A stretch of 64,000 nucleotides of DNA from Dyadobacter bucti (GCF_005869225.1 NZ_SWFP01000007.1:186001-250000), one strand, 5' to 3'. Positions 1 to 7,521 are shown, counted from the stretch's first letter. Notes: generated by a model not told the origin, from the letters alone. Made by a program: numbers and translations.

Positions 1-47
1 GCAGCAAGCCAGATGAGCCCCAAAACGAATCTTACAAACTTTACCAT
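1..47 (-). CDS. Start of a small membrane or secreted protein (partial)
   Basis: Only the first 15 codons are in the window; the gene continues past the left edge. The ATG at 47-45 overlaps the TAA stop of the ASCH gene (43-41), a spacing typical of translational coupling. The visible start, MVKFVRFVLGLIWLA, is a basic stub followed by a hydrophobic stretch, as in a signal peptide or first membrane helix. The function cannot be told. It is called because of the stop-start overlap and because it extends the tightly packed leftward phage operon. Confidence 0.45.
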   Translation of the reverse strand, partial: MVKFVRFVLGLIWLA

Positions 48-484
48 GGGTTTTGAATAGTTAAAGGTTGAATACGCTCCCAGTTCCAAAAGCTCAGCGC
101 ACCTTTTGCTGGTATGGGTGCAGGAAACACAAACGGGTTCTCACATTTCCAGTAATACCGGTTTTCGCTGAAGTCTCCGAGCATTCGTTCCAGGGATTCG
201 ATTTGCATCGGTTCGTTAGTCGAGAACGTATCGGTGATATTCACACTTCCGATTACCATCCCCTGTTGGCTGCAAATTGTATGATACTCGCTGCCTGGGA
301 AGAACTTGTCAGGGAATTCCTTTGTCAGCCAATTAAGCCAGAAAAGTCCGTCTGGTGTTATCCGGGCCGATGCGTGGATTGCGATCTCTCCTCGGTATTT
401 GGTATTCCACGACCGGGTTTCGAATTTCTTAATGCCCAAGATGAGTAGGCCGGCATAGGGTTGTTGGATGGAGATGGCTTTCAT
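41..484 (-). CDS. ASCH domain protein
   Basis: A 147-residue protein with the pattern of the ASCH fold, a PUA-like beta-barrel often found in phages and thought to bind RNA or modified nucleotides. The N-terminus has the signature S-I-Q-Q-P-Y-A-x-L-I then K-x-F-E-T-R-S-W-x-T, followed by Y-R-G-E-I-A-I-H-A (about residues 6-40). The ATG overlaps the stop of the upstream 73-residue gene (ATGA), and its own stop overlaps the next start, so it is an interior gene of the leftward operon. Its substrate is unknown; a role in RNA or DNA-modification handling during phage growth is inference. Confidence 0.85.
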   Translation of the reverse strand: MKAISIQQPYAGLLILGIKKFETRSWNTKYRGEIAIHASARITPDGLFWLNWLTKEFPDKFFPGSEYHTICSQQGMVIGSVNITDTFSTNEPMQIESLERMLGDFSENRYYWKCENPFVFPAPIPAKGALSFWNWERIQPLTIQNPW

Positions 485-702
485 GATTCGACGGATTCGG
501 TTAAATTGAAATACTCCTTAACCCGCTCAATTCCGATTACATCGAGAAATTTATCATCGTCGATCCACTTTAGAATATTCTGGATTGTGAATTGATCGAG
601 GATTTCTCCATCGCTGTGCCCTTGAATTTCCAGTCTGATTTGGCTACGACCAGCTGTCTCTATGTTCGCTTTCTCGCAATCAATTGATATTGTTCTCGGC
701 AT
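481..702 (-). CDS. Small phage protein of unknown function
   Basis: A 73-residue acidic protein with no recognised domain. The N-terminal half looks beta-rich (RTISIDCEKANIE, then QIRLEIQGHS) and the C-terminal half helical, ending NLTESVES. It lies between the MBL-fold hydrolase gene upstream and the ASCH gene, whose ATG overlaps its stop, which supports real translation. The context suggests an accessory of DNA replication or recombination, but nothing in the sequence shows a function. Confidence 0.6.
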   Translation of the reverse strand: MPRTISIDCEKANIETAGRSQIRLEIQGHSDGEILDQFTIQNILKWIDDDKFLDVIGIERVKEYFNLTESVES

Positions 703-882
703 GATTTCTCTGTTTAACTGTTTACTTCAAAAACTCCCGAAGCCTCGGGGCCAGATGCCTTGTGAGCATGTCTGACAACATCAGATTACTTCCTAAACCC
801 TTAACCTTTTCTTTTGAGGTCGTTAGCCAATCGGCTGCCCGAAGTATGTCGGGACATGTACTACTACTCAACGTTCGTTATT

Positions 883-1632
883 TCAGAAGGGAACACTCCC
901 AAAATTTTCGATCACAAGCCCGGGTATTGCCACGTAAGTTTTCTTCCCGGTCATTTCCTGTACTTCCTTCTCAAATCTTCCTGCATGGCTGTTACTATCA
1001 GATAAGTGAATCAGGACAATATTGTTGACCTTCGATAAATCGTTCGCTTGAAGCAACTCTTTGCACGTTCTCAGACTCATGTGCGATTGAATGACCCGAT
1101 CCCGCAAGAACTTCGGTGATACTCCGGCAGCAACTTTGTCCCGTAAGATCTGTTCGCAATAATTCGCCTCTATCATGATGTTGGTTAATCCCGGGAAAGT
1201 GTACTGACAGTAGTATGTGTCAGTCAAAAACAGCATGGTTCCTAATTCCTTGTGACGGATCAAAAATCCCAGTGGCTCGGCGGCATCGTGATTGACATCA
1301 AAAGCTTTTATAGAAAATTCACCGAAGCAGACCATGTTTCTATTTGAATTAAATGATACCGCATTATGGTGAACCCGAACACCCTCTGCATTTAATGTCC
1401 CGTCGGAGGCTGCGACTTTTATTCCTGAACTCAAAACTTCATGAACCGCTTTCGAGTGATCTTTGTGGTTGTGGGTTAGTGCGCAGCCAACAATCTTGTT
1501 CACTTTAAACCCGACTGCCTGTAATACTTGCTGAAACCTCACGCCACATTCCACCATTAATATTTCACCTGTTGACGATTCAAGAAGGTAACAGTTACCG
1601 GATGATCCGCTGTTGATTACTGTCAGCCTCAT
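883..1632 (-). CDS. MBL-fold metallohydrolase, phage recombination module
   Basis: A 249-residue metallo-beta-lactamase-fold protein. The zinc motif reads H54-N-H56-K-D58-H59, and later conserved metal-site blocks include F-L-T-D-T (about residue 135) and I-H-L-S-D-S-N-S-H near residue 210. The start I-N-S-G-S-S-G-N-C-Y resembles the YycJ/WalJ branch, some of whose members are exonucleases. The ATG overlaps the recT stop as TAATG, implying translational coupling. MBL-fold genes beside recT are common in phages and may supply a nuclease; that is inference here. The 180 bases between this gene and the 73-residue gene show no convincing ORF. Confidence 0.85.
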   Translation of the reverse strand: MRLTVINSGSSGNCYLLESSTGEILMVECGVRFQQVLQAVGFKVNKIVGCALTHNHKDHSKAVHEVLSSGIKVAASDGTLNAEGVRVHHNAVSFNSNRNMVCFGEFSIKAFDVNHDAAEPLGFLIRHKELGTMLFLTDTYYCQYTFPGLTNIMIEANYCEQILRDKVAAGVSPKFLRDRVIQSHMSLRTCKELLQANDLSKVNNIVLIHLSDSNSHAGRFEKEVQEMTGKKTYVAIPGLVIENFGSVPF

Positions 1633-2594
1633 TAGAAACCAGGTCCGTCAATCGTCGCTTGCGCAGGCTCAGGCCTCCTTGAATTGTTGTTGACTGGTAT
1701 CCCCTCTTGTTGCGTAACCTGGATCGTAACTGGCTCGGATCCTTGCGGCAATTGTTGTTGAGCTGATGGAATCTCTGAATATTCATCAAACTTGATTTCT
1801 TTCCTGTTGGCGCTTTGTTTGATTTCGGCCTTTACTCCTTCGCCTACCTGATCAATGTCTGAATCTTCTTTGTCGAAAAGGATGCTGTCATCCGAACTCC
1901 TGATCAAGAGCTTGCAGGCCCGGTTGATAACCGATTTTTGGGCCATCTGATCTGAGAATTTTGTATGTGCTGGCGAGTTCCCCTTTGCGGCGCCCTGCCC
2001 CCAGGCATTCAGTACCTGCTCCTTGCTCATTATTTCAACGTCACGCGTTCCATCTTCCAACTCGAATATGGCGTATACACCTTTAAAGGATGATGTTCCA
2101 AATTTTTCGAGAGATTGTGCATGCCGCAAAACCTTTCTTCTACCAGTTTCCGGGTTAACTTCCCATTCAAATTCGTCTCCTTCAAAAATAGTGTTGGCTT
2201 TGATCCATTTCAGGCTACCATACCTTTTTGCAAGGGCTATATTTCCTGTATACTCCGGATCACATGAAAGAGTATTCCCGTAGACGATAAAGTCGCATTG
2301 CTTTTTGAGTGGAGACAAGCCCCATACGACCATTTTTAATAGAGCGTTTGCAATGCTTGCCTGTGAGCAGACTTCAAGGGCCAATTTCCCATTTCTATCC
2401 TTAACCTCCTGAATGATGATCCAGGCGGCCTTCAAAGCGTTTCCCACACTGTAGTCTTTCGGAAGTTGAAGTTCACCCGATTCGGTAAAGGCTTCAATTT
2501 TGGTCATTACTGCACCGGTAATATCTTTTTCGGTCGGTTTTGCTACCGGCGCAGGTGTTTGGGGCGCCGGCGTATTTTGTGGTTGACTTGACAT
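1632..2594 (-). CDS. recT: RecT-family single-strand annealing protein
   Basis: A 320-residue RecT homologue. RecT proteins coat single-stranded DNA and anneal complementary strands during phage recombination. The conserved core covers about residues 60-250: a block beginning ALLKMVVWGLSPLKKQCDFI, then Y-T-G-N-I-A-L-A-K-R-Y-G, then G-V-Y-A-I-F-E-L-E-D-G-T, ending S-V-I-N-R-A-C-K-L-L. The N-terminal 25 residues are Pro/Ala-rich and the C-terminal 60 residues Gln/Pro-rich, both probably disordered. It lies between the SbcC-like ATPase and the MBL-fold gene. No RecE or YqaJ exonuclease is in the window. Confidence 0.93.
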   Translation of the reverse strand: MSSQPQNTPAPQTPAPVAKPTEKDITGAVMTKIEAFTESGELQLPKDYSVGNALKAAWIIIQEVKDRNGKLALEVCSQASIANALLKMVVWGLSPLKKQCDFIVYGNTLSCDPEYTGNIALAKRYGSLKWIKANTIFEGDEFEWEVNPETGRRKVLRHAQSLEKFGTSSFKGVYAIFELEDGTRDVEIMSKEQVLNAWGQGAAKGNSPAHTKFSDQMAQKSVINRACKLLIRSSDDSILFDKEDSDIDQVGEGVKAEIKQSANRKEIKFDEYSEIPSAQQQLPQGSEPVTIQVTQQEGIPVNNNSRRPEPAQATIDGPGF

Positions 2595-2625
2595 GATTGG
2601 TTAAAAGTTAAATGTGATTATTTAT

Positions 2626-4644
2626 TTAAGCAGTTTGAAATTTTGATGCACCCGAGTGAACTGTCAGGGTGGCCCCTCCTTTCACAATCAGGTTGATGAT
2701 CTGCGAATCCGTTTCAGGGATTTGAACTGTGGATTCCCGGTTGTCAATCCAGATTGGAGCGTTGACCGAATAGAACTCTGAGAGCGCGTTGATGATGTCA
2801 ATACCCACCTGGATTTTCCCGGCTGTGTTTAAATCAGACCATGGCACGCCGTTGAAAGTGGTATCGCAGGTTTCTTCCTCACCCCCATTCACCTGCGGTT
2901 TGAACATCCGGAACCTTGCAAGTTTGAATCTGCTGTTGATACGCTCTTCAAGCATGTTCATCTTCGACTTGGTGAATGCATCAATGACAAACTCAGATCC
3001 TTCATATTCGGCGATAATCTGGGCCAGCGAACGTTCAGACTCTTTAAGCTCATCAATTCTGGCATCCGTTCTTTTTATTTGCTCCTCTCCTGCCAACTTT
3101 TGGTTTAGCTCAGCGATTTGCGAAGAAAGAGTTGCTTTCTGCGATTTAAGCCCGCTGTCCTCGGGGATAGATTCATCCGGTTTATTTGATTCCTCCAAAT
3201 CTGATTGAAGGTCATTGATGCGAATGAGAAGTTGGGCATAATCCGAGTTGGACTCCAACAGCGATTTCAATTCATCCTTTTCATCCTGACGATCATTCCG
3301 AGAGGTGGCCAGTTTCTGAAACTCTTTTTTTGCTGCTTCTAGCTTGGATGTGATCTCTGATTTTTCTTCGTCTCTTTGTTGAATAAGCGTGTTATTCGAT
3401 TCGATTTCCACTTTTGCCTGAATTCCTTTATTGCGGATTACTTCCAGTCTTTTGACTTTATCAGCATTGAAATTTTCTGTTAAAATCTTCCTCGACTCTT
3501 CTATGTCGTCGGATTCGTAAGCCCGTTTACATGTGGGGCAACTCATTTCCAAATCGTCGAATACCGGTTGCTTTTCATTTTCGCTCGCCCATTGATCCCG
3601 GGTAGGCTGCAACGAAGCCTCTAATTCCGCATTTTTCCTGGTGAGAATGTCTATTTTAGTTTGAACCGTGGACAATTCAAGTTCAAGCGATGATATCTCT
3701 CGGCGAATTTTGAGAGGCTGTTCATCCTGCGTCCGGTTTCTTTCACGGATTTCCTCTTTAAACCTGAACTCGATAGCGGTTAAATCAGACTTTAAACTGT
3801 AAAATTGGTTTTGCTTGCTTTGTATGAGTTGCAAGCGGCTTTCATTTGCCCTCGCTTTATCACTGATTTGCTCATCGAGTTTTGCCACCTCTCCGGTAAG
3901 CCTCTTGATTGAAGCGCGGATAGCGTCGTAATTCTCAGGTTGTGGCTTTGATCTTTCTGCCTCATCAATACGAGAGGGAATCATTTTCAGATCATCGTTA
4001 GCCTTCTTGCGTTTTGCCGCAATTTCCTTTTTGTATTCTGCGAGCGTTTTCCCCTGGTTGAGAATACTCGTAAGGTTCATAATCTCCTGCTTATTCGAAA
4101 GTGTCGAAATGGAGTCCAGCACGTCCGAATCGTTGATATGCCCAGCAATCGAAAGTAGCGCAGCCCTGCGATCTTGCCACTTCAGAGAATTGAAATAGAG
4201 CGGGTTTGTGATCAGCTTGAATACTTGCTCATCCAGAAGTGTCTCAATTTTGGACATGTATTCTTTTTGCTGCATAGGAACATCGTTCCAGTAATATAGC
4301 GTTTCATTGCCGACGAACTCGGGCTGCTCCGCTCCTTTTACTTTCTGCCACTTTTCTTGAAACACCCTTTTCAAGATCATTTCAACGCCACTTGCTATCA
4401 ACACGGCCGAAACTTCGCAGGATACTTTTTCTTTTGACTTGCCGACAAAATCCAATGGCTTGATATTGAAGTCCTTCCTGTCAGCGCTGTCCTTACCGAA
4501 AAGCAGCCATGTGAATGAATCGAAGAGCGTTGTTTTTCCGGTAGCATTATCACCGTAGATGAATGTTTCATCCGAGAAATCAAATGATTTACTCTTGATC
4601 CCTTTGAAGTTTGTGAGGCTTAGGTGCCTTAATTTAATATCCAT
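2626..4644 (-). CDS. SbcC/Rad50-like AAA ATPase with zinc hook
   Basis: A 672-residue SMC-type ATPase. The N-terminal lobe has Walker A G31-D-N-A-T-G-K-T-T39 after the L-x-N-F-K-G-I strand typical of RecF/SbcC proteins. Long coiled coils (about 200-560) are interrupted by C369-P-T-C372, a Rad50-type zinc hook. The C-terminal lobe has an ABC-signature-like L-N-T-A-G-K-I-Q and a Walker-B-like A-P-I-W-I-D-N-R-E-S. It probably tethers or processes DNA ends for RecT. No SbcD/Mre11 nuclease gene is nearby; the MBL-fold protein two genes on could act instead, which is inference. It is shorter than cellular SbcC (about 1,000 residues), as usual for phage versions. Confidence 0.88.
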   Translation of the reverse strand: MDIKLRHLSLTNFKGIKSKSFDFSDETFIYGDNATGKTTLFDSFTWLLFGKDSADRKDFNIKPLDFVGKSKEKVSCEVSAVLIASGVEMILKRVFQEKWQKVKGAEQPEFVGNETLYYWNDVPMQQKEYMSKIETLLDEQVFKLITNPLYFNSLKWQDRRAALLSIAGHINDSDVLDSISTLSNKQEIMNLTSILNQGKTLAEYKKEIAAKRKKANDDLKMIPSRIDEAERSKPQPENYDAIRASIKRLTGEVAKLDEQISDKARANESRLQLIQSKQNQFYSLKSDLTAIEFRFKEEIRERNRTQDEQPLKIRREISSLELELSTVQTKIDILTRKNAELEASLQPTRDQWASENEKQPVFDDLEMSCPTCKRAYESDDIEESRKILTENFNADKVKRLEVIRNKGIQAKVEIESNNTLIQQRDEEKSEITSKLEAAKKEFQKLATSRNDRQDEKDELKSLLESNSDYAQLLIRINDLQSDLEESNKPDESIPEDSGLKSQKATLSSQIAELNQKLAGEEQIKRTDARIDELKESERSLAQIIAEYEGSEFVIDAFTKSKMNMLEERINSRFKLARFRMFKPQVNGGEEETCDTTFNGVPWSDLNTAGKIQVGIDIINALSEFYSVNAPIWIDNRESTVQIPETDSQIINLIVKGGATLTVHSGASKFQTA

Positions 4645-4695
4645 TTTTATAATGATTTGCGGTATAGATAATAATTACGTTAAATGCTATACGTC

Positions 4696-4854
4696 TCAAA
4701 CTTTCGTGTTCTTCGCTGCGAGAAATCCGGCTGCAATCGCGCATGCAAGGCAAAAAATGAAGATTGCGACGAAGTTTGAGTAGGTGAAATGTTTGTAATA
4801 GAATGCAGTTGCCGGGCTGACCATTTCGGTCAGAAACAAATGGTTGAATTTCAT
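4696..4854 (-). CDS. Mini membrane protein, 52 residues
   Basis: A small ORF starting MKFNHLFLTEMVSPAT and carrying one clear membrane helix (FVAIFIFCLACAIAAGFLAA), ending K-N-T-K-V. The ATG lies two bases beyond the stop of the 60-residue membrane ORF, so the two are probably translated together. This is the last of three consecutive mini membrane genes between the excisionase-like gene and the SbcC-like ATPase. There is no recognisable family. Holin-like, superinfection-exclusion or packaging-independent membrane roles are all possible, and none is shown. Confidence 0.55.
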   Translation of the reverse strand: MKFNHLFLTEMVSPATAFYYKHFTYSNFVAIFIFCLACAIAAGFLAAKNTKV

Positions 4855-4856
4855 GA

Positions 4857-5039
4857 CTACAGGTGTTTTCTGATTTTAGGGATTAGAAAAGCAAAGGCGA
4901 CAATCAAGACTATTGGGAGATATCCAAGCTCCTTAGTCCAAAGGGTGGGATTCTGGGCAACCCAGCTGATAATCCCGGCAGCGTATTCGTTCAGTGTGAC
5001 CGCCAGCGCGAGACAGGCGAGTAAAGCTAGTTTCTCCAT
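4857..5039 (-). CDS. Mini membrane protein, 60 residues
   Basis: A 60-residue protein with two hydrophobic segments, residues 3-28 and 38-56, separated by a short polar turn (AQNPTLWTKELG) and ending in basic residues K-I-R-K-H-L, so both ends may face the cytoplasm. The start overlaps the end of the 49-residue upstream ORF by 13 bases, and its stop is two bases from the next start. Two-helix topology and small size are holin-like, but it sits in the early rather than the late region and no lysin is nearby, so it is left unnamed. Confidence 0.65.
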   Translation of the reverse strand: MEKLALLACLALAVTLNEYAAGIISWVAQNPTLWTKELGYLPIVLIVAFAFLIPKIRKHL

Positions 5040-5176
5040 TTTGGGCCCCTGAATCTTTGAAAGTGAATGTATGCGTAGATTAAAAAGTTTGGCGTCACTG
5101 CGATTACCCCGAGGATGCTGACGAGTGACCAGATGAGCTTTGAAGGCGATAACCTTTCAATAATTTTCGTTTTCAT
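5027..5176 (-). CDS. Mini membrane protein, 49 residues
   Basis: A short ORF with start MKTKIIERLSPSKL and one long hydrophobic segment (about residues 15-38), then a basic, aromatic tail F-Q-R-F-R-G-P-K-W-R-N. It begins 15 bases after the stop of the excisionase-like gene and overlaps the next membrane ORF. Positive charge at both ends gives no clear topology. It is called because of the tight coupling with both neighbours and the protein-like composition. Function unknown. Confidence 0.55.
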   Translation of the reverse strand: MKTKIIERLSPSKLIWSLVSILGVIAVTPNFLIYAYIHFQRFRGPKWRN

Positions 5177-5191
5177 TTCATATAGGAGGAG

Positions 5192-5494
5192 TTAAGTTGG
5201 TTTACGTTTGTGGATCCGGTTGTCGGAAAGAAACTGATCAAGGTCTTTTTTACGGTACGTGATCTTTTTCCCGTACTGGGAGAATGGGATCACGTGGTTA
5301 TTTTTCAAAACATGCAGCCGGCCGGTTGAATAGCCCAGGTACAATGCAGCTTCCTTGTGAGTGAAAACATTAGGGTCTCGTTCCTGTTCGTCCACTTTCT
5401 GCTTCATTCCTTTGACATCCTTTTGAATGTTGATAAGCATTTCAGTCCACTGGCTCCAAACGGCCCTGTCGAGAATGATTACGGAATCTGACAT
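5192..5494 (-). CDS. Excisionase-like helix-turn-helix protein
   Basis: A 100-residue protein with a C-terminal winged-helix DNA-binding domain of the MerR/excisionase type. The block F-T-H-K-E-A-A-L-Y-L-G-Y-S (about 44-56) is the first helix pair, and I-P-F-S-Q-Y-G-K-K-I-T-Y-R-K-K-D-L (about 70-86) the beta-wing and final helix. The N-terminal half is a predicted amphipathic helix that could dimerise. Such proteins in Bacteroidota elements direct excision or regulate transcription. It overlaps the upstream 83-residue gene by 16 bases. No integrase is in view to pair it with. Confidence 0.8.
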   Translation of the reverse strand: MSDSVIILDRAVWSQWTEMLINIQKDVKGMKQKVDEQERDPNVFTHKEAALYLGYSTGRLHVLKNNHVIPFSQYGKKITYRKKDLDQFLSDNRIHKRKPT

Positions 5495-5730
5495 TGTTTT
5501 TCGATTTTAACCTGTTTACGGTACTTATCCATTGCCTCAATCAAATCATCGATAGATTTGTAAAATGCTGCCCTTTCGCGGGGATCTTCTTCTGGTTCCA
5601 AAAGACTGTCAGCGAACATGCTGAACAACCTGGCTTTGTTTACTTTCTTACCACCGTCGTTGTAATACAGAAACTCGGCAACTGCTTTTTCGAGGATCTT
5701 TACCGATTTGGGATGAGTCTGCATTTTCAT
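5479..5730 (-). CDS. Small helical phage protein, paralogue of the next gene upstream
   Basis: An 83-residue, probably all-helical protein of unknown function. Its core (L-F-S-M-F-A-D-S-L-L, spacer, then L-I-E-A-M-D) lines up with the neighbouring 71-residue protein (L-W-L-M-F-Q-D-S-L-K ... I-L-E-M-I-D) at similar spacing, so the two look like a diverged tandem duplication. The end overlaps the excisionase-like gene start by 16 bases, as expected inside a compact operon. No catalytic motif is visible. Confidence 0.65.
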   Translation of the reverse strand: MKMQTHPKSVKILEKAVAEFLYYNDGGKKVNKARLFSMFADSLLEPEEDPRERAAFYKSIDDLIEAMDKYRKQVKIEKQCQIP

Positions 5731-5753
5731 TTATTGGTGGGTTGATGAATTCT

Positions 5754-5966
5754 TTAAGCCAATCCGCTGGATGTATCGATCATTTCAAGTATTCCGTTGA
5801 CTAGGTCGAGTCTTCCTGCAGGTGGGTGTTCTGGGCTTGCTTTCAAACTGTCCTGGAACATGAGCCACAGCTGCATTTTCAATTCATTTTTCTGGCCCAG
5901 GCGGAAGAGCTCAGCGATTGAAGTTAAAAGCGGGTCTTCTGGGAAGTGGTTTAGGGAAGTTGTCAT
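5754..5966 (-). CDS. Small helical phage protein, paralogue of the next gene downstream
   Basis: Read from the ATG at 5966 this is a 71-residue protein beginning MTTSLNHFPEDPLLTSIAEL. That start is preferred over the upstream ATG at 6017 because it sits two bases from the antirepressor stop and leaves no long overlap. The core L-W-L-M-F-Q-D-S-L ... I-L-E-M-I-D matches the following 83-residue protein. Its function is unknown; position between the antirepressor and the excisionase-like gene suggests early regulation or replication. Confidence 0.6.
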   Translation of the reverse strand: MTTSLNHFPEDPLLTSIAELFRLGQKNELKMQLWLMFQDSLKASPEHPPAGRLDLVNGILEMIDTSSGLA

Positions 5967-5967
5967 G

Positions 5968-6738
5968 TTACTGAGCGGATAGAAACTTATGAATGAAGTA
6001 CTGTTGTCCTTTACCATTGACCTTTACCGTGGGTTTCAAAAAGGCACTGGCTGATCCTTCGTGTATTACTGTCTCCTTTACCCGGAACACTTTAAGATCA
6101 ATTGCCCGCTGCGTTGGCCAGTACTGGATCTCGTACTTATTTTTCTTGGTGCTCCAACGTTTGCGTCTTTCCAGATAACCGCCTACCACCATCCATTCGT
6201 ACAGCCGGTGTTCACCGATCACAAATCCGTTTTGAGCAATCAGCTTTGCCAAGTCCCTCATTAAGATGTCGGTTTCGCTTGTGGAAACGGCATCGGCGAA
6301 GGCAACTTTTGGTTTGTCGGCTTCAATTTGCTTGGTGGCTTCGTTTAATTGGAGAATTGCTTTTTCCTTTTCAGTTTCGGCTTCCAGTGCCATTTGCAAA
6401 ATTTCCCTCCGAGACAGCTCTTTCGATGTGACAATTTCTTTCAATCGCTTTTCGCAAGCGATAAAGTACTGGCGGGCCTGTTTTCCTTTTTCTGAACGTT
6501 GGATCATCGCGATTTCCTTGGCACAATCCAGTGTCAGTATAAAGTCATGCTTCATAACCCCTTGACTTACAGTCGTCTCTTTTTTGAGATAGTCAACATC
6601 CTTTTGGAATCCGTAATCAAACATTCGGTGAATCCAGTCAATGAAATTCGATTTGGGACCAAGAAAACTGTAAAGTTCCCGACCGTCTACAACTTGATTC
6701 CCTTTGGGAGTGCAACTCACTTTGATCAGCTCGTCCAT
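5968..6738 (-). CDS. Phage antirepressor, AntA-type N-terminus with KilAC domain
   Basis: A 256-residue two-domain protein. The N-terminal part (about 1-100) matches AntA/AntB-type antirepressor domains: V-D-G-R-E-L-Y-S-F-L-G, F-I-D-W-I, then G-x-x-K-H-D-F-I-L-T-L-D-C-A-K-E-I-A-M. A coiled linker (about 100-145) joins it to a KilAC domain (about 150-235) with D-L-A-K-L-I-A-Q-N-G and L-Y-E-W-M-V-V-G-G-Y-L. Antirepressors of this kind inactivate the prophage repressor or alter host transcription during induction. It is the second gene after the leftward promoter, a position that fits induction control. Confidence 0.9.
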   Translation of the reverse strand: MDELIKVSCTPKGNQVVDGRELYSFLGPKSNFIDWIHRMFDYGFQKDVDYLKKETTVSQGVMKHDFILTLDCAKEIAMIQRSEKGKQARQYFIACEKRLKEIVTSKELSRREILQMALEAETEKEKAILQLNEATKQIEADKPKVAFADAVSTSETDILMRDLAKLIAQNGFVIGEHRLYEWMVVGGYLERRKRWSTKKNKYEIQYWPTQRAIDLKVFRVKETVIHEGSASAFLKPTVKVNGKGQQYFIHKFLSAQ

Positions 6739-6743
6739 TGTTC

Positions 6744-6962
6744 TTAAACAAGTTGAAGTTTGGTTTTTGTCAATTCAAGTACTTTGGCCTGAGCCTTCAA
6801 AATATCCATCATCGTCGTTGCTCGGACGTACTTTTTGCCGTTAACCGCTCGTGCATAGGTCATACGCGACACACCGCTCATTGTAACCGCTTCTGTAACT
6901 TTTCCAAGACTCTTCAACTCCTGGTGCCGCTGACGTATATTTTCCTTAAAATCGATGTCCAT
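6744..6962 (-). CDS. Cro-like small DNA-binding protein
   Basis: A 72-residue protein read from MDIDFKENIRQRHQELK. The upstream ATG at 7013 is rejected because it overlaps the -7 box of the leftward promoter. A helix-turn-helix is visible at V-T-E-A-V-T-M-S-G-V-S-R-M-T-Y-A-R-A-V-N-G, the same arrangement as Cro/CI-family regulators in Bacteroidota phages. As first gene of the leftward early operon, facing the repressor gene, it is the natural Cro counterpart. The role is inferred from position and fold. Confidence 0.75.
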   Translation of the reverse strand: MDIDFKENIRQRHQELKSLGKVTEAVTMSGVSRMTYARAVNGKKYVRATTMMDILKAQAKVLELTKTKLQLV

Positions 6963-7010
6963 TTGGCTACCTTTGTTAGTATAATTTGTGTATAATTGAA
7001 TTAACATGTA

Positions 7011-7042
7011 CAAAGATATGCGAGATTTCTCGCATTTGCAAA
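7011..7042 (-). promoter_or_regulatory. Leftward early promoter with embedded operator
   Basis: On the minus strand a TTTG (7042-7039) is followed after 20 bases by TATCTTTG (7018-7011), an exact match to the Bacteroidota -33/-7 promoter TTTG-N20-TAnnTTTG. The spacer holds the 16-base element TGCGAGATTTCTCGCA (7019-7034), with perfect 7-base arms around TT. A second palindrome, ATTTGCAAAT, covers 7034-7043. Transcription would start near 7004 and read the Cro-like and antirepressor genes. A repressor bound to either palindrome would block RNA polymerase directly. Confidence 0.7.
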
Positions 7043-7047
7043 TAAAT

Positions 7048-7521
7048 ATGCAAGAAAAATCGCAAATAAAACGAAATATCTTGCAATTCCTTGAATATAA
7101 AGGGATTGGAAAATCAGAGTTTTATCGACAAACAGGGATAACACGCAGTGTGCTAGACCAAAACAACGGAATGAGCGAAGATAATCTTGCGAGATTTCTT
7201 GTAAAGTTCCCCGAGGTGAGAGCTGAGTGGCTTATACTTGGAGAAGGGGAAATGTTGAAAGCAGAAAATAATTCAGAAAATGCTGCAACCACAATAGAAA
7301 AAAAATCGAACCAAGTCGAGGTATTAAAAACCGAGTTGCTCGCCGCGAATGACTCAATCAAATTGATGCAGCGCCAGATAGTTACATACTTAGATATTAT
7401 AGATGATCTTAAAAAAGAGAATAAGGAGCAGCAGGACAAATTCTCTCAATTACAGGAAACCGCATCCAAGTTGGCCGAGGAAATACAAAAGTCACAAAAG
7501 CTCAAAATGCTTAAATTATAG
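7048..7521 (+). CDS. Prophage CI-like repressor with coiled-coil tail
   Basis: A 157-residue protein from the ATG at 7048 (MQEKSQIKRNILQFLEYKG). An ATG at 7006 would place the operators inside the gene. A helix-turn-helix (about 9-60, G-K-S-E-F-Y-R-Q-T-G-I-T-R-S-V-L) ends with W-L-I-L-G-E-G-E-M, common in Bacteroidota phage repressors. Residues 85-157 are a coiled coil replacing the usual LexA-type peptidase domain; no Ser/Lys dyad is visible, so RecA-stimulated self-cleavage is unlikely and antirepressor-driven induction more plausible. The tail includes N-x-x-I-K-x-M-x-R-Q-I (about 101-111), repeated in the two following mini-genes. The stop TAG overlaps the next start as TAGTG. Confidence 0.85.
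   Translation: MQEKSQIKRNILQFLEYKGIGKSEFYRQTGITRSVLDQNNGMSEDNLARFLVKFPEVRAEWLILGEGEMLKAENNSENAATTIEKKSNQVEVLKTELLAANDSIKLMQRQIVTYLDIIDDLKKENKEQQDKFSQLQETASKLAEEIQKSQKLKMLKL

Noticed and set aside
68-448. 126-codon plus-strand ORF opposite the ASCH gene
   Set aside because: The ASCH frame has a clear domain and operon overlaps; this frame is its antisense shadow.
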